From positions 124,929,810 to 124,993,809 of the forward strand of contig OX422220.1 in assembly GCA_949130495.1 (NCBI GenBank): a stretch of DNA of 64,000 nucleotides. The letters are read 5' to 3'. Positions 48,507 to 60,140 of this stretch are shown in pieces. Positions within the stretch are counted from its first letter, which is position 1. Every line of letters begins with the position of its first letter. This DNA comes from Sambucus nigra (Eukaryota; Streptophyta; Magnoliopsida; Dipsacales; Adoxaceae). A model generated the notes under the pieces. The model saw nothing but the letters and a program-made list of their open reading frames with translations. It was not told where the DNA came from and ran no database searches. The position numbers and the translations under genes were made by a program.

Positions 48507-50770
48507 ACAAAATAGAAACCAAATGTCCCAAAAATAGGCATGAATACCTCGAGATTAGCCATTACAATTTGTGTGAAGTGATGGTGTCCTTATCTGAATC
48601 CTGATTATTATAATTATAATAATAAGGAAGTTTTAGGTTTAAATGTAACACTGGGGTGAAATATGAAAATAAAAGTCAAATATCCCTGCAATAGGCATGA
48701 ACACCTCCAGATGGACTATTTCAAGGTGTGTGAATGGAATATGCCCTTATCAGACTCTCAATTTAACAAGACGAAAACTATGCGCAAGTTTTATGTTTAA
48801 AATGGGTTATTGGGGGTGAAATATCAAAACAAAAATTAAATGTCTCGAAGAGAGTCACGAATACCTAAGATGGATAATTGCAACATGTATGAACTGATCA
48901 TGTCTTTATTTGACTCCCAGATTAACAAAATGACAAGTATACATGTGTTTTATGTTAAAAATGGGATGTTGGGGGTGATATATCAAAACTGGAAACAAAT
49001 GTCCTGAAAAAAATGAATGAACACCTCGATATTGACCATTGCAACATATGGGAATTGAGTTGTCCTCATCGAACTCTCATTTTAAAAATGACAACTACAC
49101 ATAAGTATTAGGTTTAAAATGGGACATTAGGAGTGAATTTCAAAACAACACTCAAATGTCCCAGAAAGATGAACAACCATCTTAAGATGGACCATTTTAA
49201 CGTGACCTTATCGGGCTCCAAATTTATCAAAATGAAAACTATACGCACACTTAAGCTAAATTGGGTCATTGGAGGTTCAAATATCAAAATAGCAACCAAA
49301 TGTCCTGGAAATAGGTAGAACACCACGAGATGGATAATTACAATGTGTATGAACTAATCATGTCCTTACTTGACTCCCGGTTTAAAAAAAATGACAAATA
49401 TAAAGATGTTTTAAGTTAAAGATGGGGCATTGGGGGTGAAATATAAAACAATGAAGAAATAGCCTAGAAAGACGCATGAAGAACTAGACATGGACAATTG
49501 CAATGTGTTTGAAATAACCATGTCCTTATTTGAATCCTTATATAACACAATGACAAGTATATGCAATCTTCAGGAAAAAATGGGGTGGCGATAGGGGTGA
49601 AATATCAAAACATAAAAAATAATGCCCAAACAAATGCACGAACATCTCGAGATGAACCATTACAATATGTGTGAACTGACCATATCTTTTTCAGACACAT
49701 AGTTTAATAAAATAAAAATTATATGTAAGTAATTGGTGAAAATGGGGCATTGTGGGTGAAAAATAAAAATAACAAATAAATGGCTCGAAAAGAGGCATGA
49801 AGTCCTCGAGATGGTTAATTAAAACATTTGTGAACTGAACGTGTTCTTATCGGACTTACGATTTAACATAATGACATATATACTGAAGTTTTATGTTATA
49901 ATTGGATGATGGAGTAATATATCAAAAAAACGATCAAATGTCCCAGAATGAGGAATAGACACCTCGAGATGGAGCATTGCAATGTGTGTGAATGAACCGT
50001 GTCCTTATAGAACTCCCAGTTTAGCTTTTATCTATACGCAACTTTAAAATAAAATTAGGGCATTGGAGTTAAAATATCAAAACAAAAATTAAATGGCCTA
50101 GAAAGAGGCATGGATAATTCAAGGTAGACAATTGTGAAAAGTGTGAACTAAATGTGTCCTCTTTGGACTCTCGATTTAAATAAATTTAAAATTATACGCA
50201 CGTCTTTGGGTAAAATGGGCTGTTGGGGGTGAAATAACATAAACCAATCAAATTGCGTGGAAAGATGCATGAACCCATCGAGATGAACCATTGCAAAGTT
50301 ATATTAATTAACCATGTAATTATCGAACTACCAGTTTAATAATATAACAAGTATATGCATGTAATAGGTTGAAAATGGTGCATTGGGGGTGAAATATAAA
50401 AAACAACAAGAAAATGGCCTGGAGAGAGGCACGAAGACCACGATATGGACCATTGAAATATGTGTGAACTAACCATGTCCTTATAGAATTTGTCCTTTTA
50501 CCAAATAACAAGCATACACAAGTTCTAGGTAAAAATAGGGCATTTGGAGAGAATGTCAAAACGACAAACAAATGGCTCGGAAAGAGGCATGAAGAATCGA
50601 GTTGAACTATTTCAATGTGTTAAGTAATCATGTCTTTATTTAACTTCCAGTTTTTTTACTGAAGAGGTCCCACCCATATTATTAAATACTAAAAAATGAT
50701 AGAACAAACCTATCCAAGTGGCTTACAAATGAAAAATGAGAATTTTGAGAAACATAAATGAGGCTTTTTT

Positions 50771-51376
50771 TTAATGCAAGACACTTATAAAACCAATAAT
50801 ATACCAGATAAAGGACATTAGAAAAATCAAACTATTCAAAAGATGTACTAATTTTAACCCTAAAAGTCTCCATTTCTCCACCTTCATCATCCCTTTAAGC
50901 AGCTTTGGAAAATCACCAACTTTGTGTGACAACAAGGAAGAATATATATAAACCCCATATTTAGCGAGGAAATCACTAGGATGGTTTCCTTCTCTAAAAC
51001 CCTGAACAAAATAAGTAGAGAGACCTTCTCTAATATGCAATATCTCCTTAACTACATCATTAGTTCTCTATGGACAATTAATTACATTGTCAATAATATC
51101 AACCATGACTTTAGAATAAGATTCTACAACAAGAGGATAGTCTTTAAAGTCATAATAATATTCCAACCCTTCCAATATAGCCATAGCTTTTGGTTCCATG
51201 TTGGGTTTCCTAAGAAAAAAAGAGTTGAATGCCCAAACCATATCTCCTCCTTTGTTTCTTAATATCCCACCCCTTCCACTCTGACCCGAATAACCCTTGG
51301 AACACCTGTCTGCATTCAAAGGATATAACCAATGCACTAATCTAAATGTTTTGGAGACAAAGATCATATCACGCAT
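50771..51376 (-). pseudogene. LINE RNase H domain
   Basis: Two minus-strand frames. 51376-51068 starts with the first acidic residue region as LNADRCSKGYSGQSGRGGIL, then E-P-K-A (Glu helix) and VVESYSK, where Asp of the third site is changed to Tyr. 51040-50771 continues with HIREGLSTYF...GNHPSDFLAKYG, the last acidic residue region. RNase H would remove the RNA strand during reverse transcription. Confidence 0.85.
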
Positions 51377-51519
51377 ATTGTAAATGTTATATCCTCTTGG
51401 GATAGTAGGAATAAATTTAAAAATTATTTGAAATATGGAATTGATTCACATAATAAAAAAAAGAGCTATTTAGCTTAGTCCCATAGAACCAATGATCATT
51501 TTTTTGCACTCATAAATAC

Positions 51520-51780
51520 TAAAAAATGAGTATAAGCATTACTTTATGTAAAGTACTCACAAGATTTTTAGGAGCATTTATCCACCGGTATATAAGCCTA
51601 CTTTTGATAGTCTTTATGTTCAATACAATGCCCAACACACCACTATAATGATCCCAAACATGGGTTTCCATCTCTCCATTAACAAAAAAATGGTTGTAAG
51701 TTTCAATCTGAGGATGAGTACAACAATGGGATTTAGAAGTACCCTTCTAACCAATGCTATAAAGACTATCATTAATGGGA
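51520..51780 (-). pseudogene. LINE zf-RVT zinc-binding domain
   Basis: Minus strand: a HCCTHPQIETYNHFFVNGE stretch (about 51740-51680) followed by VWDHY, the pattern of the zinc-binding domain between RT and RNase H in plant LINEs. Confidence 0.7.
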
Positions 51781-51899
51781 AAAAAATCCTCCTAATAACT
51801 TCCAGATCAACACAGAACTCTTAGTTGGAAAATCCTCTTGTTCAGCATAAGATGAGGACCAATAGTATTTATTTGCTCACGCACCAAATTCCATGTTGA

Positions 51900-53350
51900 C
51901 CACGCTGAAAAAATACCTTTAGTTTTTTCTCTCCGTATGATCTCATATGAGTAACCAAATTTTGAATGTTAGTATCCATTATAGCATGACAAATATCTAG
52001 AGAAAAAATTCTACTAATTTATCCCTATCCCACTATATATTTACTTTCCAAATAACTTTATCCTTAGTCAATTCAATGCTACTGGTATACTCGTGTAATG
52101 GTCCTATAGGAGACCAGTTACCCAAAATGTTTTAGAAAAACCATCAACAACTCTCCATTTAATTCACTCTTTAGTAGCTCTTCAAACATCATACATTGTT
52201 CTCCCAATTTGAGAACCCAGTCCACTATTCACCTTACAAGGATGGGAGTTTCTGTAGTATCTGGTTGCCAGGACCTTAGCTCACATAAATGAGTTGCTCC
52301 TTAATTTCCATCAAAGTCTGATTAAAGAAGCTTTACTCATATCCTCTACCGTCCTAATACCAATACCTCCTTCCTGGATAGGCTTACATATATGAGACCA
52401 TTTACACTAGTGATGTATTTTGTTTGTCATATTATAACTCCAATAGAAATTAGCCATAAGACTTTCCATATCTTAGATTATCTTTTTAGTTGTCATAACA
52501 ACAGTCAACATATACACAGGGATGTAAGACAACATATTTTTAATAAGGGTTAATTTATCTCCAGTGGATAAGGATTGAGTTTTATAGTTATGAATCTTAC
52601 CTCTTATTTTAGCTACTACATGTTTAAACATCACACTCTTCTTTCTAATTCAATAAATTGGGACACCAAGGTAAGTAATAGGGGACCTTTTTTGAGCCAT
52701 AACAACCAAATTTGATATATTTTTAGCTGCTACTGATGTAATATTCTTCACTAAATTCTTGGAATTTTCGATTTATTGATCAGTTGCCTAGTGTTATCTT
52801 CATAATTGGATAGCAACTTCTAAATATACTTCAAAGATTTTCTATCACTAGAGGATAAAATGATGATATCATTTACAAAGGAAAAATGGGTGATTTTCTG
52901 AGGTTCTTCTGTCTTTTGAACAAGGGCTATAGATGAAGTAACAATTTTATGAAGGCTCATACCTATAAAAAAATCCTCGTATAACTCTTATAATATACAC
53001 TCTAATTACATCCTATAATGAGTGAAAAATACCATAGTATAGCCATTTATTCTTGGAGATATCTCTCCATTTAAAGCTTGAACTAATTCTAATATTTCAT
53101 CTGGTTCTGGAAACTAAGAAAGAATGGTATTTTTCTCTTTAGAGATTAGGGATGGAATACATTGAATGAAGTTGTCATCACACCCATGGTTGTTTCATTC
53201 CTTAAACACATCCTTTAAATAACTGATGATATCCTCTTCACCTTCAACCCATAAACCACTTGACTTTGTGGATAACCATCTTCTTTCTTCTAGAATTAAC
53301 TAAGTTGTGGAAAAAATGGGGTTTTCTACCCCTTTCCTCAATCCATTTTT
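51900..53350 (-). pseudogene. LINE reverse transcriptase, heavily broken
   Basis: Minus-strand pieces in changing frames. The active site is at about 52850-52885 and reads THFSFVNDIII, where plant LINEs have a FADDI motif, so the first Asp is replaced. Flanking pieces match the thumb and palm only loosely. Confidence 0.6.
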
Positions 53351-53878
53351 CCTAGGGTTTTTTTCCCTAATAATGGTCTTTAATATTAATTTTTAGGCAT
53401 ATATAGTCGAGTCTTTATCCCATATCTCCCCATCCACCTCAGTATGACATGAATCATAATCCATTTTAGATTCTAACACTCTATCTTCTACTTCTCTGTA
53501 AGTTTGTAAAATATCCCTAAAGGTCTCTATACTCCATGTGCATAGAGGACTTTAATATTTTTTAGGTTTAAGGATACATTATAAATTGGATTTGATGATA
53601 TACTCGAGCTCTAATAACTTCTTTAAAATAATCCTTTTTAGTCTGATCATATTTGATGAATTATTTAATTCCAAAAAGAGGGAGCATGATATGATGGAGC
53701 TTTATCTAGGTTAGTAATAGTTATAAAAGTACTAAACTGACTCAATCCCATGTTAGCCAAACATTTATCAAGGCGACTCCATATTCTAGCATGTGTAAGT
53801 TGAGCCATAATAGCCTAAACCCTCAAGAAAATTTGTTTCCTTAAACTGCAAAAATTCCATCAAAGATACCAAATCTAT

Positions 53879-54300
53879 TTAATTTCCTCTTTCTTTCTCC
53901 CAAGAGTAAGCAATTGTACTAAAATCTCCACACACTACTCGTGGGTCTCTAATATCCATCTCTGATATATGTTTCCATAAAACTATTCTTTCTATCTTGG
54001 TGCACTTAGGATACACACAACTATGTATAAAAATATTTACAAACTGCTGAACTATAATGGCTATAGTCAAGCATTGGTATATTTTTGAAATAACATTATA
54101 CTTTATCTCTTTCTTAGCAAAAAACCATATTTTACTTTTGAAATTTTCTTTCGCATAACATAATTCTAACTTGATCATATATTTATGAAGTTCTTCAACC
54201 TTGTGATTTGTCTCTAGCATTGATAACATACTTAGTTTATTAATCCTTAATAGCCTCTTTAATCCCCTAACAACTCCATTTTTATAAATTCCTCTTATAT
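53879..54300 (-). pseudogene. LINE AP-type endonuclease
   Basis: Minus strand. NIRGI at about 54290 corresponds to the N-terminal Asn-containing motif of AP-like endonucleases; MLETNHK (about 54225) to the L-x-E-T-K motif; and RDPRVVCGDFSTIAY (about 53910-53945) to the GDFN motif with Asn changed to Ser. The rest of the domain (to about 53400) is not readable in one frame. Confidence 0.75.
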
Positions 54301-54312
54301 TACTGATGATGT

Positions 54313-55288
54313 TGTAAACAGCACCACCAGATGAGGTGTTGATAAGATCAAGCTAGTAATAACAATGGAAGTACAAGAGTAAATATCTAGTAGAAGAGGA
54401 TGAGGAGAACAGGAGAAACACTGGTATATAAGTGGTTTATTCCATTTAGCATACGTCTACTATGAGTATGTGAGCAAGTTTCACTAGTTGAGGGCACTAA
54501 TTGCATTTGATACAATCTCACTTTCTCTCTTTACTGTGTACACAAATAGAGTTTAGACTAGGGTTACAACTGAGCATCCACCTCCATAGTAGGAGAAGAC
54601 ATGTATTTATAGTGCTTGGGGGTGTAGTGTTCCCCCAAGCATGACATGAGCATGTGTGCATTGAATACACTTATCATAGGTGGACACCTGGTTGTACCAC
54701 ATTTAAGGAATGATGACCAAATACTCCCTCATGTGAGGGGAATGATTTGGTTATAACTAATTTTCTCACGTGTTCCAAGTCTTCCATGTGCTTGCGTGTG
54801 CTCAGACTTGTGACATCCTTTGATGGAACCTCAACCCAGCTGAGTACGATATTGGGCGATAGTTTCTTTATCCTACCAACCATAAGTATGACCTTGACCT
54901 AGGTGACCGACTGAGGTTATGTATGAGATGGCATGTAGTGTCAGCTAAAGCAGAGTGCGATGTTGGCAATATGTTGAGCCCATAAGATGCTGAAGACCTC
55001 GGTCGCTCCCAAGTTGACGTTGTATTATATGGAGCCGGCCTTGAGGAGGACGACCTTTCTGATGGATGTTATGTGCTTCCTGGCAACTCGGCTATGAGGT
55101 AAGTCAAGGTTAGTGACCCCGAGTACGAGGGTACACTTTAGGCACGTCAATCACACCCTATCCCTTAGTATCCTATATGAGTAGGTGACTAAGGGGTATA
55201 AGAGTCAGGTTAATGAAGGGATGTTTTTTAGTGTCTTGGGATTTGGAGTGGTTCTTCGGACACATGTCACTCTTTGAAGTGGCTAACA
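54313..55288 (-). repeat. 3' LTR of the Tat element
   Basis: Plus-strand reading starts TGTAAACAGCACC and ends GGCTAACA, so on the minus strand it is TGTTAGCC...TTTACA. The minus-strand TATA box TATAAATA is at 54604-54611, and the following 290 bp end in the CTGGTGGTGCTG context common at Tat LTR ends. The partner LTR is outside the window. The right edge is less certain than the left. Confidence 0.65.
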
Positions 55289-55857
55289 TATTCCCTAAGA
55301 TATGATAGCTTTGACGATGCCTTTTAGGATTTGTAGGCAAATAATGAGTGCCTTAGGAGTTGAGGAAAATCATGAGGGAAACATTAAAACCCTTTCTCTT
55401 TCCTCATTTCTCTTTCTTCTTCTTATTTCTCCCACCTTACCACTCTTGTTGCAAAATTTCTCTCTTTCTTTCATAGACAAAATCTTCGTCATTTCTCAGG
55501 TTCTTCAATCACTTTGGGTTTTTCACCATTCACTTTTCATTCCCCATTACTCAGGTAACCTTTTTGTTCCTTGCTTTTTATTTTCTGGCTTTGTTTGCAA
55601 CATCCATAATTTCTGGTTTGTTTTTTGGTTTCCAGTGAGGAGAACTACCACTGTTTGGTGGCTATTAGGCTAGGGTTGGTGTGGTTAGGCATTTTAAGGG
55701 CTATTCTAGGTTAATACGAGGTTGCTTTATCCAAAACCCCCTCTTTTCTACCCTCCAATGACCTTCCTGTCATCTTCTCCTATCACCCAACTTTTTAGTG
55801 TTCTTGGTGAAAACGTTTAGAATTCCAAACTTTTCTCATTGATTTAGATCGCATAAG
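55289..55857 (+). other. Spacer between Tat 3' LTR and antisense ORF
   Basis: A degenerate purine tract (TTAGGGAATA on the minus strand) lies at the LTR edge. On the plus strand, a C- and T-rich stretch with CTTTCTCTTTCC and TCTTCTTCTT blocks (55390-55480) may be the leader of the plus-strand ORF. The open frame at 55302-55673 is hydrophobic but matches nothing I know. Confidence 0.4.
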
Positions 55858-58270
55858 TTGTTTACCTATTTGACTTTTGAGTTTTCTCCTCCTAAGTGTA
55901 GTGTTATTTGTCGAATGCTTGAACCTTTCTATAAACTTATTGAGGAGTTCCCAACTCTGCATGAGAGGACCTTTGAAAATATTAGACATATAGACTTAGC
56001 CCAGGAAGAGGCTCGGAGGGCCGAGGCTTTTTCCCTCAGATCTATCTTTCCTCAACCATTAGCTGTCATATACCCTGAGCCTACATAGGTTCCTGATCCC
56101 ATATCTGAGTCAGCTACCTCAGACTCGATGTCTACCTCTGAGGCTGCGGAGTCCGTAGACTCTTTTCAAGAGTCTATGGATTACTCCCCCAAGGGAAGTG
56201 TAGTCTCTGAGGAAACAGAGATTCTGACCGTTCCTCATCTCACCGAGGGCTAATACTTCTAGTAGGTCTCCATATGTAGAGGTCTTAGAGCCAACTATAG
56301 CTTTTCGTGGTCCAATTGTGGTTGTTCCTCTAACGTCTTTTCCTGATGCCCCCTCTATGGCTCAGGCTGAGACTGTTGATGATAACGATGATGATGAAGG
56401 AAGTGAACTTGTCACTTATAAAGTTGAAGGATATGAAAGTTCAATAACTAAATATGACCTTATCTTCTTCCGTCATCTGTATTCCATTCCTTCTTCCATA
56501 ACTTTAAGGAAACCTTTGAAGGACGAGATATCCTTCGATAACAAAGAGTGAGAGATATGTGCTTATAAGAAGATGTTCAAACTCAATTTCCATCTTCTAA
56601 TCCACCCCATTATACGAGCAGTCCTTTCTTACATCAACCTGGCCCCTATCCAACTATCCCCTAATACGTGGAGGGTCTTGGTTAGGTTTATCATCCTTTG
56701 GAAGGAAGATCATCACACCGACCTTCCTTTTAGGGTTTTTTTAGCTTAATACATACCCTCATCTACTAGAAATCATCCTGGCTACTACCACATCGTAGCT
56801 AGGAAGTCTGAAAAGAAGATGATGTTGGTGACCCAGACTTCTAACCACAACTGGAAGCTTCGATTCTTCTATGCCTTTGGGATAGGGAATTCAACCCTAG
56901 TGAGGCTTGTGGAACATCTGTTCCAAGAACTCCCCTCAGATGGGGGTAAGGTCGCTTTATTGGCCAAAACCGACCCTGAACTGAGTCAAGATAGCTATAA
57001 AAATGTTGAGGACCTTCGTAGTTAGGGAGAAGATGGTAATATCATCAAGTACGAGCATTTTATGACCCTTTACTATATATACCAGACAGGTCTTAGAGGT
57101 GGCCCATTGGTTGAGCTTTGTAAGTTCTTTAGAATAAAATATTTTTATGCCAAGTTTAGTTTCTTACCTTTCATGTATCTGAGATCCTAACTCTGACATT
57201 TTTCTTTTTGTAGAGATACCAAATGGTGTTTCAGACAATCTTTGGAACATGTCTGCACTAAGTATCACGAAGCTACTAGAGAAGCATGGTGGTAAGAATG
57301 CACCCCCTCCTACCCAAGCAAAGAAGGGTAAGGTCCCTGCCAGCCCAACAAAGAAGAGGTAAGGCCTGATAAAGCTCAAACTGTTGAGCATGCTATCCTC
57401 ACTTTTACTGGCGAAGCTTTAGATTTTTGTCTATCTCAGCTGAAGATAGGCGATAGTGTTATCGTCCATAGCACCCAGACCTCCGATGCCCTCGGTCGAA
57501 TGTTGATTGAGGATGAAAAACATTTCTTACATGCAATGGACGTTCCTCTATTGGCTAAATTTGATGTCCATAGGGCATTTTAGTTATTTATTTGTAACTT
57601 TTTTTGTCCAGTGTTACCTTTGATCGTATCCATTCATCATTACTAATATGTCTTACTCTTCTTTTTACAGAGTGTTGTTTCCCTCCATCGTCTGCCCGAC
57701 TATACGTTAAAGAGACTTCCTCTGATCCAGAAGGGTAGGGATGCTGAGAAGCTTGAGGAGGATATCAGGAAGAAGATTGCTAATTTGAAGCAATGTCTAA
57801 ATGACAAAGATGATGAGCTTACTAAGCTTAAGGAAGACCATTTGGCACTGAAGGCGAAGGACGAGAGCCTTTAATTAAAAGTTGTTATTAATGTTAAGGT
57901 TATTGCAGAAGATGCTTCAGAGACGATCAACAAGGAGTATCAAACCTTGGATGACTTTGTTAGCTTCAGCCTTGAGTATCTAAAGAGGGGTATTAAGGCA
58001 ACCAGTCAATGAGCTGCCATGAAATAAGCCAACTCTGGAAGTCTATTGGCTTAGGACTTTATTGGTATTGGATTTTCCAATCCTCATCTTGCTCAAGCCT
58101 TACAGGAGGTTAAGGAGGGTGGTCTAGTTGAAACAAGCCCGTTACAGGCTACTGAGATCGATGATGGTGCTCAGCATGATGATGTGGCTGAGGTTACAAA
58201 TCCTCATCCTGGGCAAACAAATCCTGCTGGTGATGGGTCGGTTGAAGCCAAGGATCAAGCTCGTCTCTGA
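55858..58270 (+). pseudogene. Antisense additional ORF of the Tat element
   Basis: A coding region opposite to the element's own gag-pol, in the position where Tat elements such as Grande and Retand carry antisense ORFs. N-terminal part 55916-56260 with an acidic Ser-rich end; then 56290-56550, acidic. The 56560-57020 part contains HPIIRAVLSYINLAP...LSPNTWRVLV and NHNWKLRFFYAFG, which resembles the 'putative gypsy-type transposon' domain. The C-terminal part (57720-58020) is charged with heptad-like Leu spacing (KKIANLKQCLNDKDDELTKL), a probable coiled coil. Many stops and frame changes; possible introns at 57120-57213 (GTAAGT...TAG) and before 57671. Function unknown. Confidence 0.65.
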
Positions 58271-58492
58271 GCATCTCTCTTTCATGTCTAAATTTTTTGT
58301 AAAGCTTTTATGTAACCCCCTTTTTTGTATGAACTGTAACCTCTCCTTTTTAAATGATGTAATCTTTATGCTTCAGATGAATGAAATTCCACCTTCTTTA
58401 CTTGTTGCTTTGCTATTCTACGTCTACGATGATTCACTTATCCACCATATCATAAAAATTAAATGATGGGGATAAAAGCAACACCTGACACG
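58271..58492. other. Spacer before the 62-bp repeat
   Basis: Likely 3' end region of the antisense ORF on the plus strand (T-rich, TGTAA and AATGAA words near 58310-58385). No further gene seen. Confidence 0.4.
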
Positions 58493-58960
58493 TATTTCAC
58501 CAAATGAATGATGTTAAAGGTATAAGGTCACCAAGTTAATGATGTTTCACCTCATATTTCACTAAATAAATGATATTAAAGGTCTGAACTCACCAAGTTA
58601 TGGCTTTTCACCTCATAATTTCACCATATGAATGATATTAAAGGTCTGAGGTCACCAAGTTAATGATGTTTCACCTCAAAATTTCACCAAATAAATGATG
58701 TTAAAGGTTTGAGGTCACTAAGTTAATGATGTTTCACCTCATAATTTCATCACATGAATGGTGCTAAAGGTTCGAGGTTACCATGTTAATGATGTTTCAC
58801 CTCATAATTTTACCACATAAATGATGTTAGAGGTTTGAGGTCACCAAGTTAATAATGTTTCACCTCATAATTCACCACATGAATGATGTTAAAGGTCTGA
58901 GGTGACCAAGTTAATGATGTTTTACCTCATAATTTCACAAAATGAATGATGTTAAATACA
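58493..58960. repeat. 62-bp tandem repeat, eight copies, in the Tat 3' region
   Basis: The word ATGATGTTAAAGG recurs at 58509, 58570, 58632, 58695, 58758, 58821, 58883 and 58945 (spacings 61-63 bp), each followed by GTCACCAAGTTAATGATG and TTTCACCTCATAATTTCACC with few changes. Copies are about 90% alike by eye. Tandem repeats in this position are known for Tat elements and can seed satellite DNA. Confidence 0.93.
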
Positions 58961-59059
58961 TATACATTGGAACAAAAGCATTAACACAACATTTTTATTT
59001 TTTCATTGACATTCTCTATATAAGTTGATATATGTATTACAAAAAGATTAAACAATTTC

Positions 59060-60140
59060 AACATCATAAGTAATATTTTTTCAAGTGGTCGACATTCCAA
59101 GGGTTGGTGAAAGTCTCTCCTTCAAGATTCTCTATCCGATAGGTATCTAGTACAACCACATCGATTATCCTAGAAGTACCATGCCAATTGGGATGGAGCT
59201 TATTAGTTTTCTTCCATGTCATCTTTAGGACTAGGTCTCCCACAGCTATCAGTCTTGACTTTACCCTCTGATTGTAGAATCTCGTAGTTCTCTCTTCTTT
59301 ACTTAATCAAATCAAGATCAAGTATTTTTTATTTTCCATTCCTCTATGGGTCATATTTCTGAACTCTATGAGTGGGAAGCCCTATCTCTCTTGGGATAAC
59401 AGCCTCCGAGCCATGGGCTAACACAAATGGAGTTTCCCCTGTGGGTGTCCTCACTGCCATCCTGTAAGCCCAAAGCATGGCATATACCTCTCCTATCCAT
59501 CTTCCTTTGGCCTCTTCTAACTTCATTTTTATCCCATTAAGGATTGTTCGATTTGTGACCTCAATCTGACCATTTTGCCTGGGGTCAGTCGGGGGAAGAG
59601 AAGAATTGCTTGATCCCTACTCTTTAATAGTACTTTTCTAAGGAAACACTCTTTAATTGGATTACATTGTCTGAGTTGAGGGTGTTTGGGAGGCCATACC
59701 TGCATATGATGTTTTTCCAGATGAACTGTAAGGTCTTATCCTCGATGATTGTGACCATCGGCTCGACTTTTACCCATTTAGAGAAGTAATCGATCGCCAC
59801 AATTAAGTACCGATAGTTGTTTACAACCCTTGAAAAGGGTCCGACCAAATCAATACTCAATACTTCAAATGGATAAGGGGAGATAATAGAAGTCAGAGGT
59901 TGGTGAGGCGAATGGGGAATGGTGGAGAATCTCTAGCACTTATCACATCTTTTTACATACGCAGTTGCATCTTTGGCTAAGGTCAGCCACCAATATCCCT
60001 AAGTGATTATCCTCTTAGCCAATGAGCTTCCTCCAATGTTACTTGAACAATAGCCTTCATGCATATCTTGTAAGATGTATTAAACCTCTAAAGGATGGAC
60101 ACATCTAAGAAGAGGGGTTAGGAATCCCTTTTTATACAGA
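59060..60140 (-). pseudogene. Integrase of the Tat element
   Basis: Minus strand. The zinc-binding region begins near 60140 (L-L-R-C-V). The core segment 59860-59624 has DLVGPF (first Asp), KWVKVEPM and NSDN (second Asp). 59526-59344 has the Glu-helix end with WAYRMAVRTPTGETPF and L-A-H-G-S-E-A-V-I-P. The C-terminus ends with WNVDHLKKYY near 59070. Frame changes lie between the parts, so it is inactive. Confidence 0.8.

Larger units (their letters stand above)
38832..50650. repeat. Diverged satellite array, monomer about 155 bp, about 75 copies
   Basis: About 11.8 kb of head-to-tail monomers. Each has, in order, CCTCGAGATGGACCATTGCA, GTGTGAACTGACC, TGTCCTTATCGGACTCC, TTTAACAAAATGACAAGTAT, AAGTTTTAGGTTAAAATGGG, GGTGAAATATCAAAACAAC and AAATGGCC...AAAGAGGCACGAAC, all as loose consensus phrases. 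Marker positions in the first part (39012, 39165, 39326, 39478, 39630, 39790, 39946) give spacings of 152-161 bp. Single copies differ strongly, and some are shortened (for example 40085-40200, 44510-44540, 45305-45365). No ORF is conserved between monomers. The length is close to that of nucleosomal satellites of plant centromeres and subtelomeres; chromosome location is inference. Confidence 0.9.
50651..54312 (-). mobile_element. L1-type LINE, minus strand, 5' part cut by the Tat insertion
   Basis: A non-LTR retrotransposon reading leftward: endonuclease (54300-53879), RT (about 53350-52000), zinc finger (51760-51520) and RNase H (51376-50771), then a short 3' UTR and a 7-base A tail (T run 50651-50657) against the satellite. 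The presence of a C-terminal RNase H is typical of plant L1 elements. All parts are broken by stops. The endonuclease begins right at 54313, where the Tat LTR starts, so ORF1 and the 5' end should lie beyond the right edge of the window. Confidence 0.85.

Noticed and set aside
38832..50650. Many open frames of 60-100 codons in the satellite (for example 44921-45229 and 47704-47988, minus strand)
   Set aside because: They arise from the repeated monomer and share Tyr/Phe/His-rich chance translations; none is kept from monomer to monomer.
38832..50650. CRISPR-like regular spacing
   Set aside because: The whole unit repeats, not short repeats around unique spacers, and the DNA is from a plant genome.
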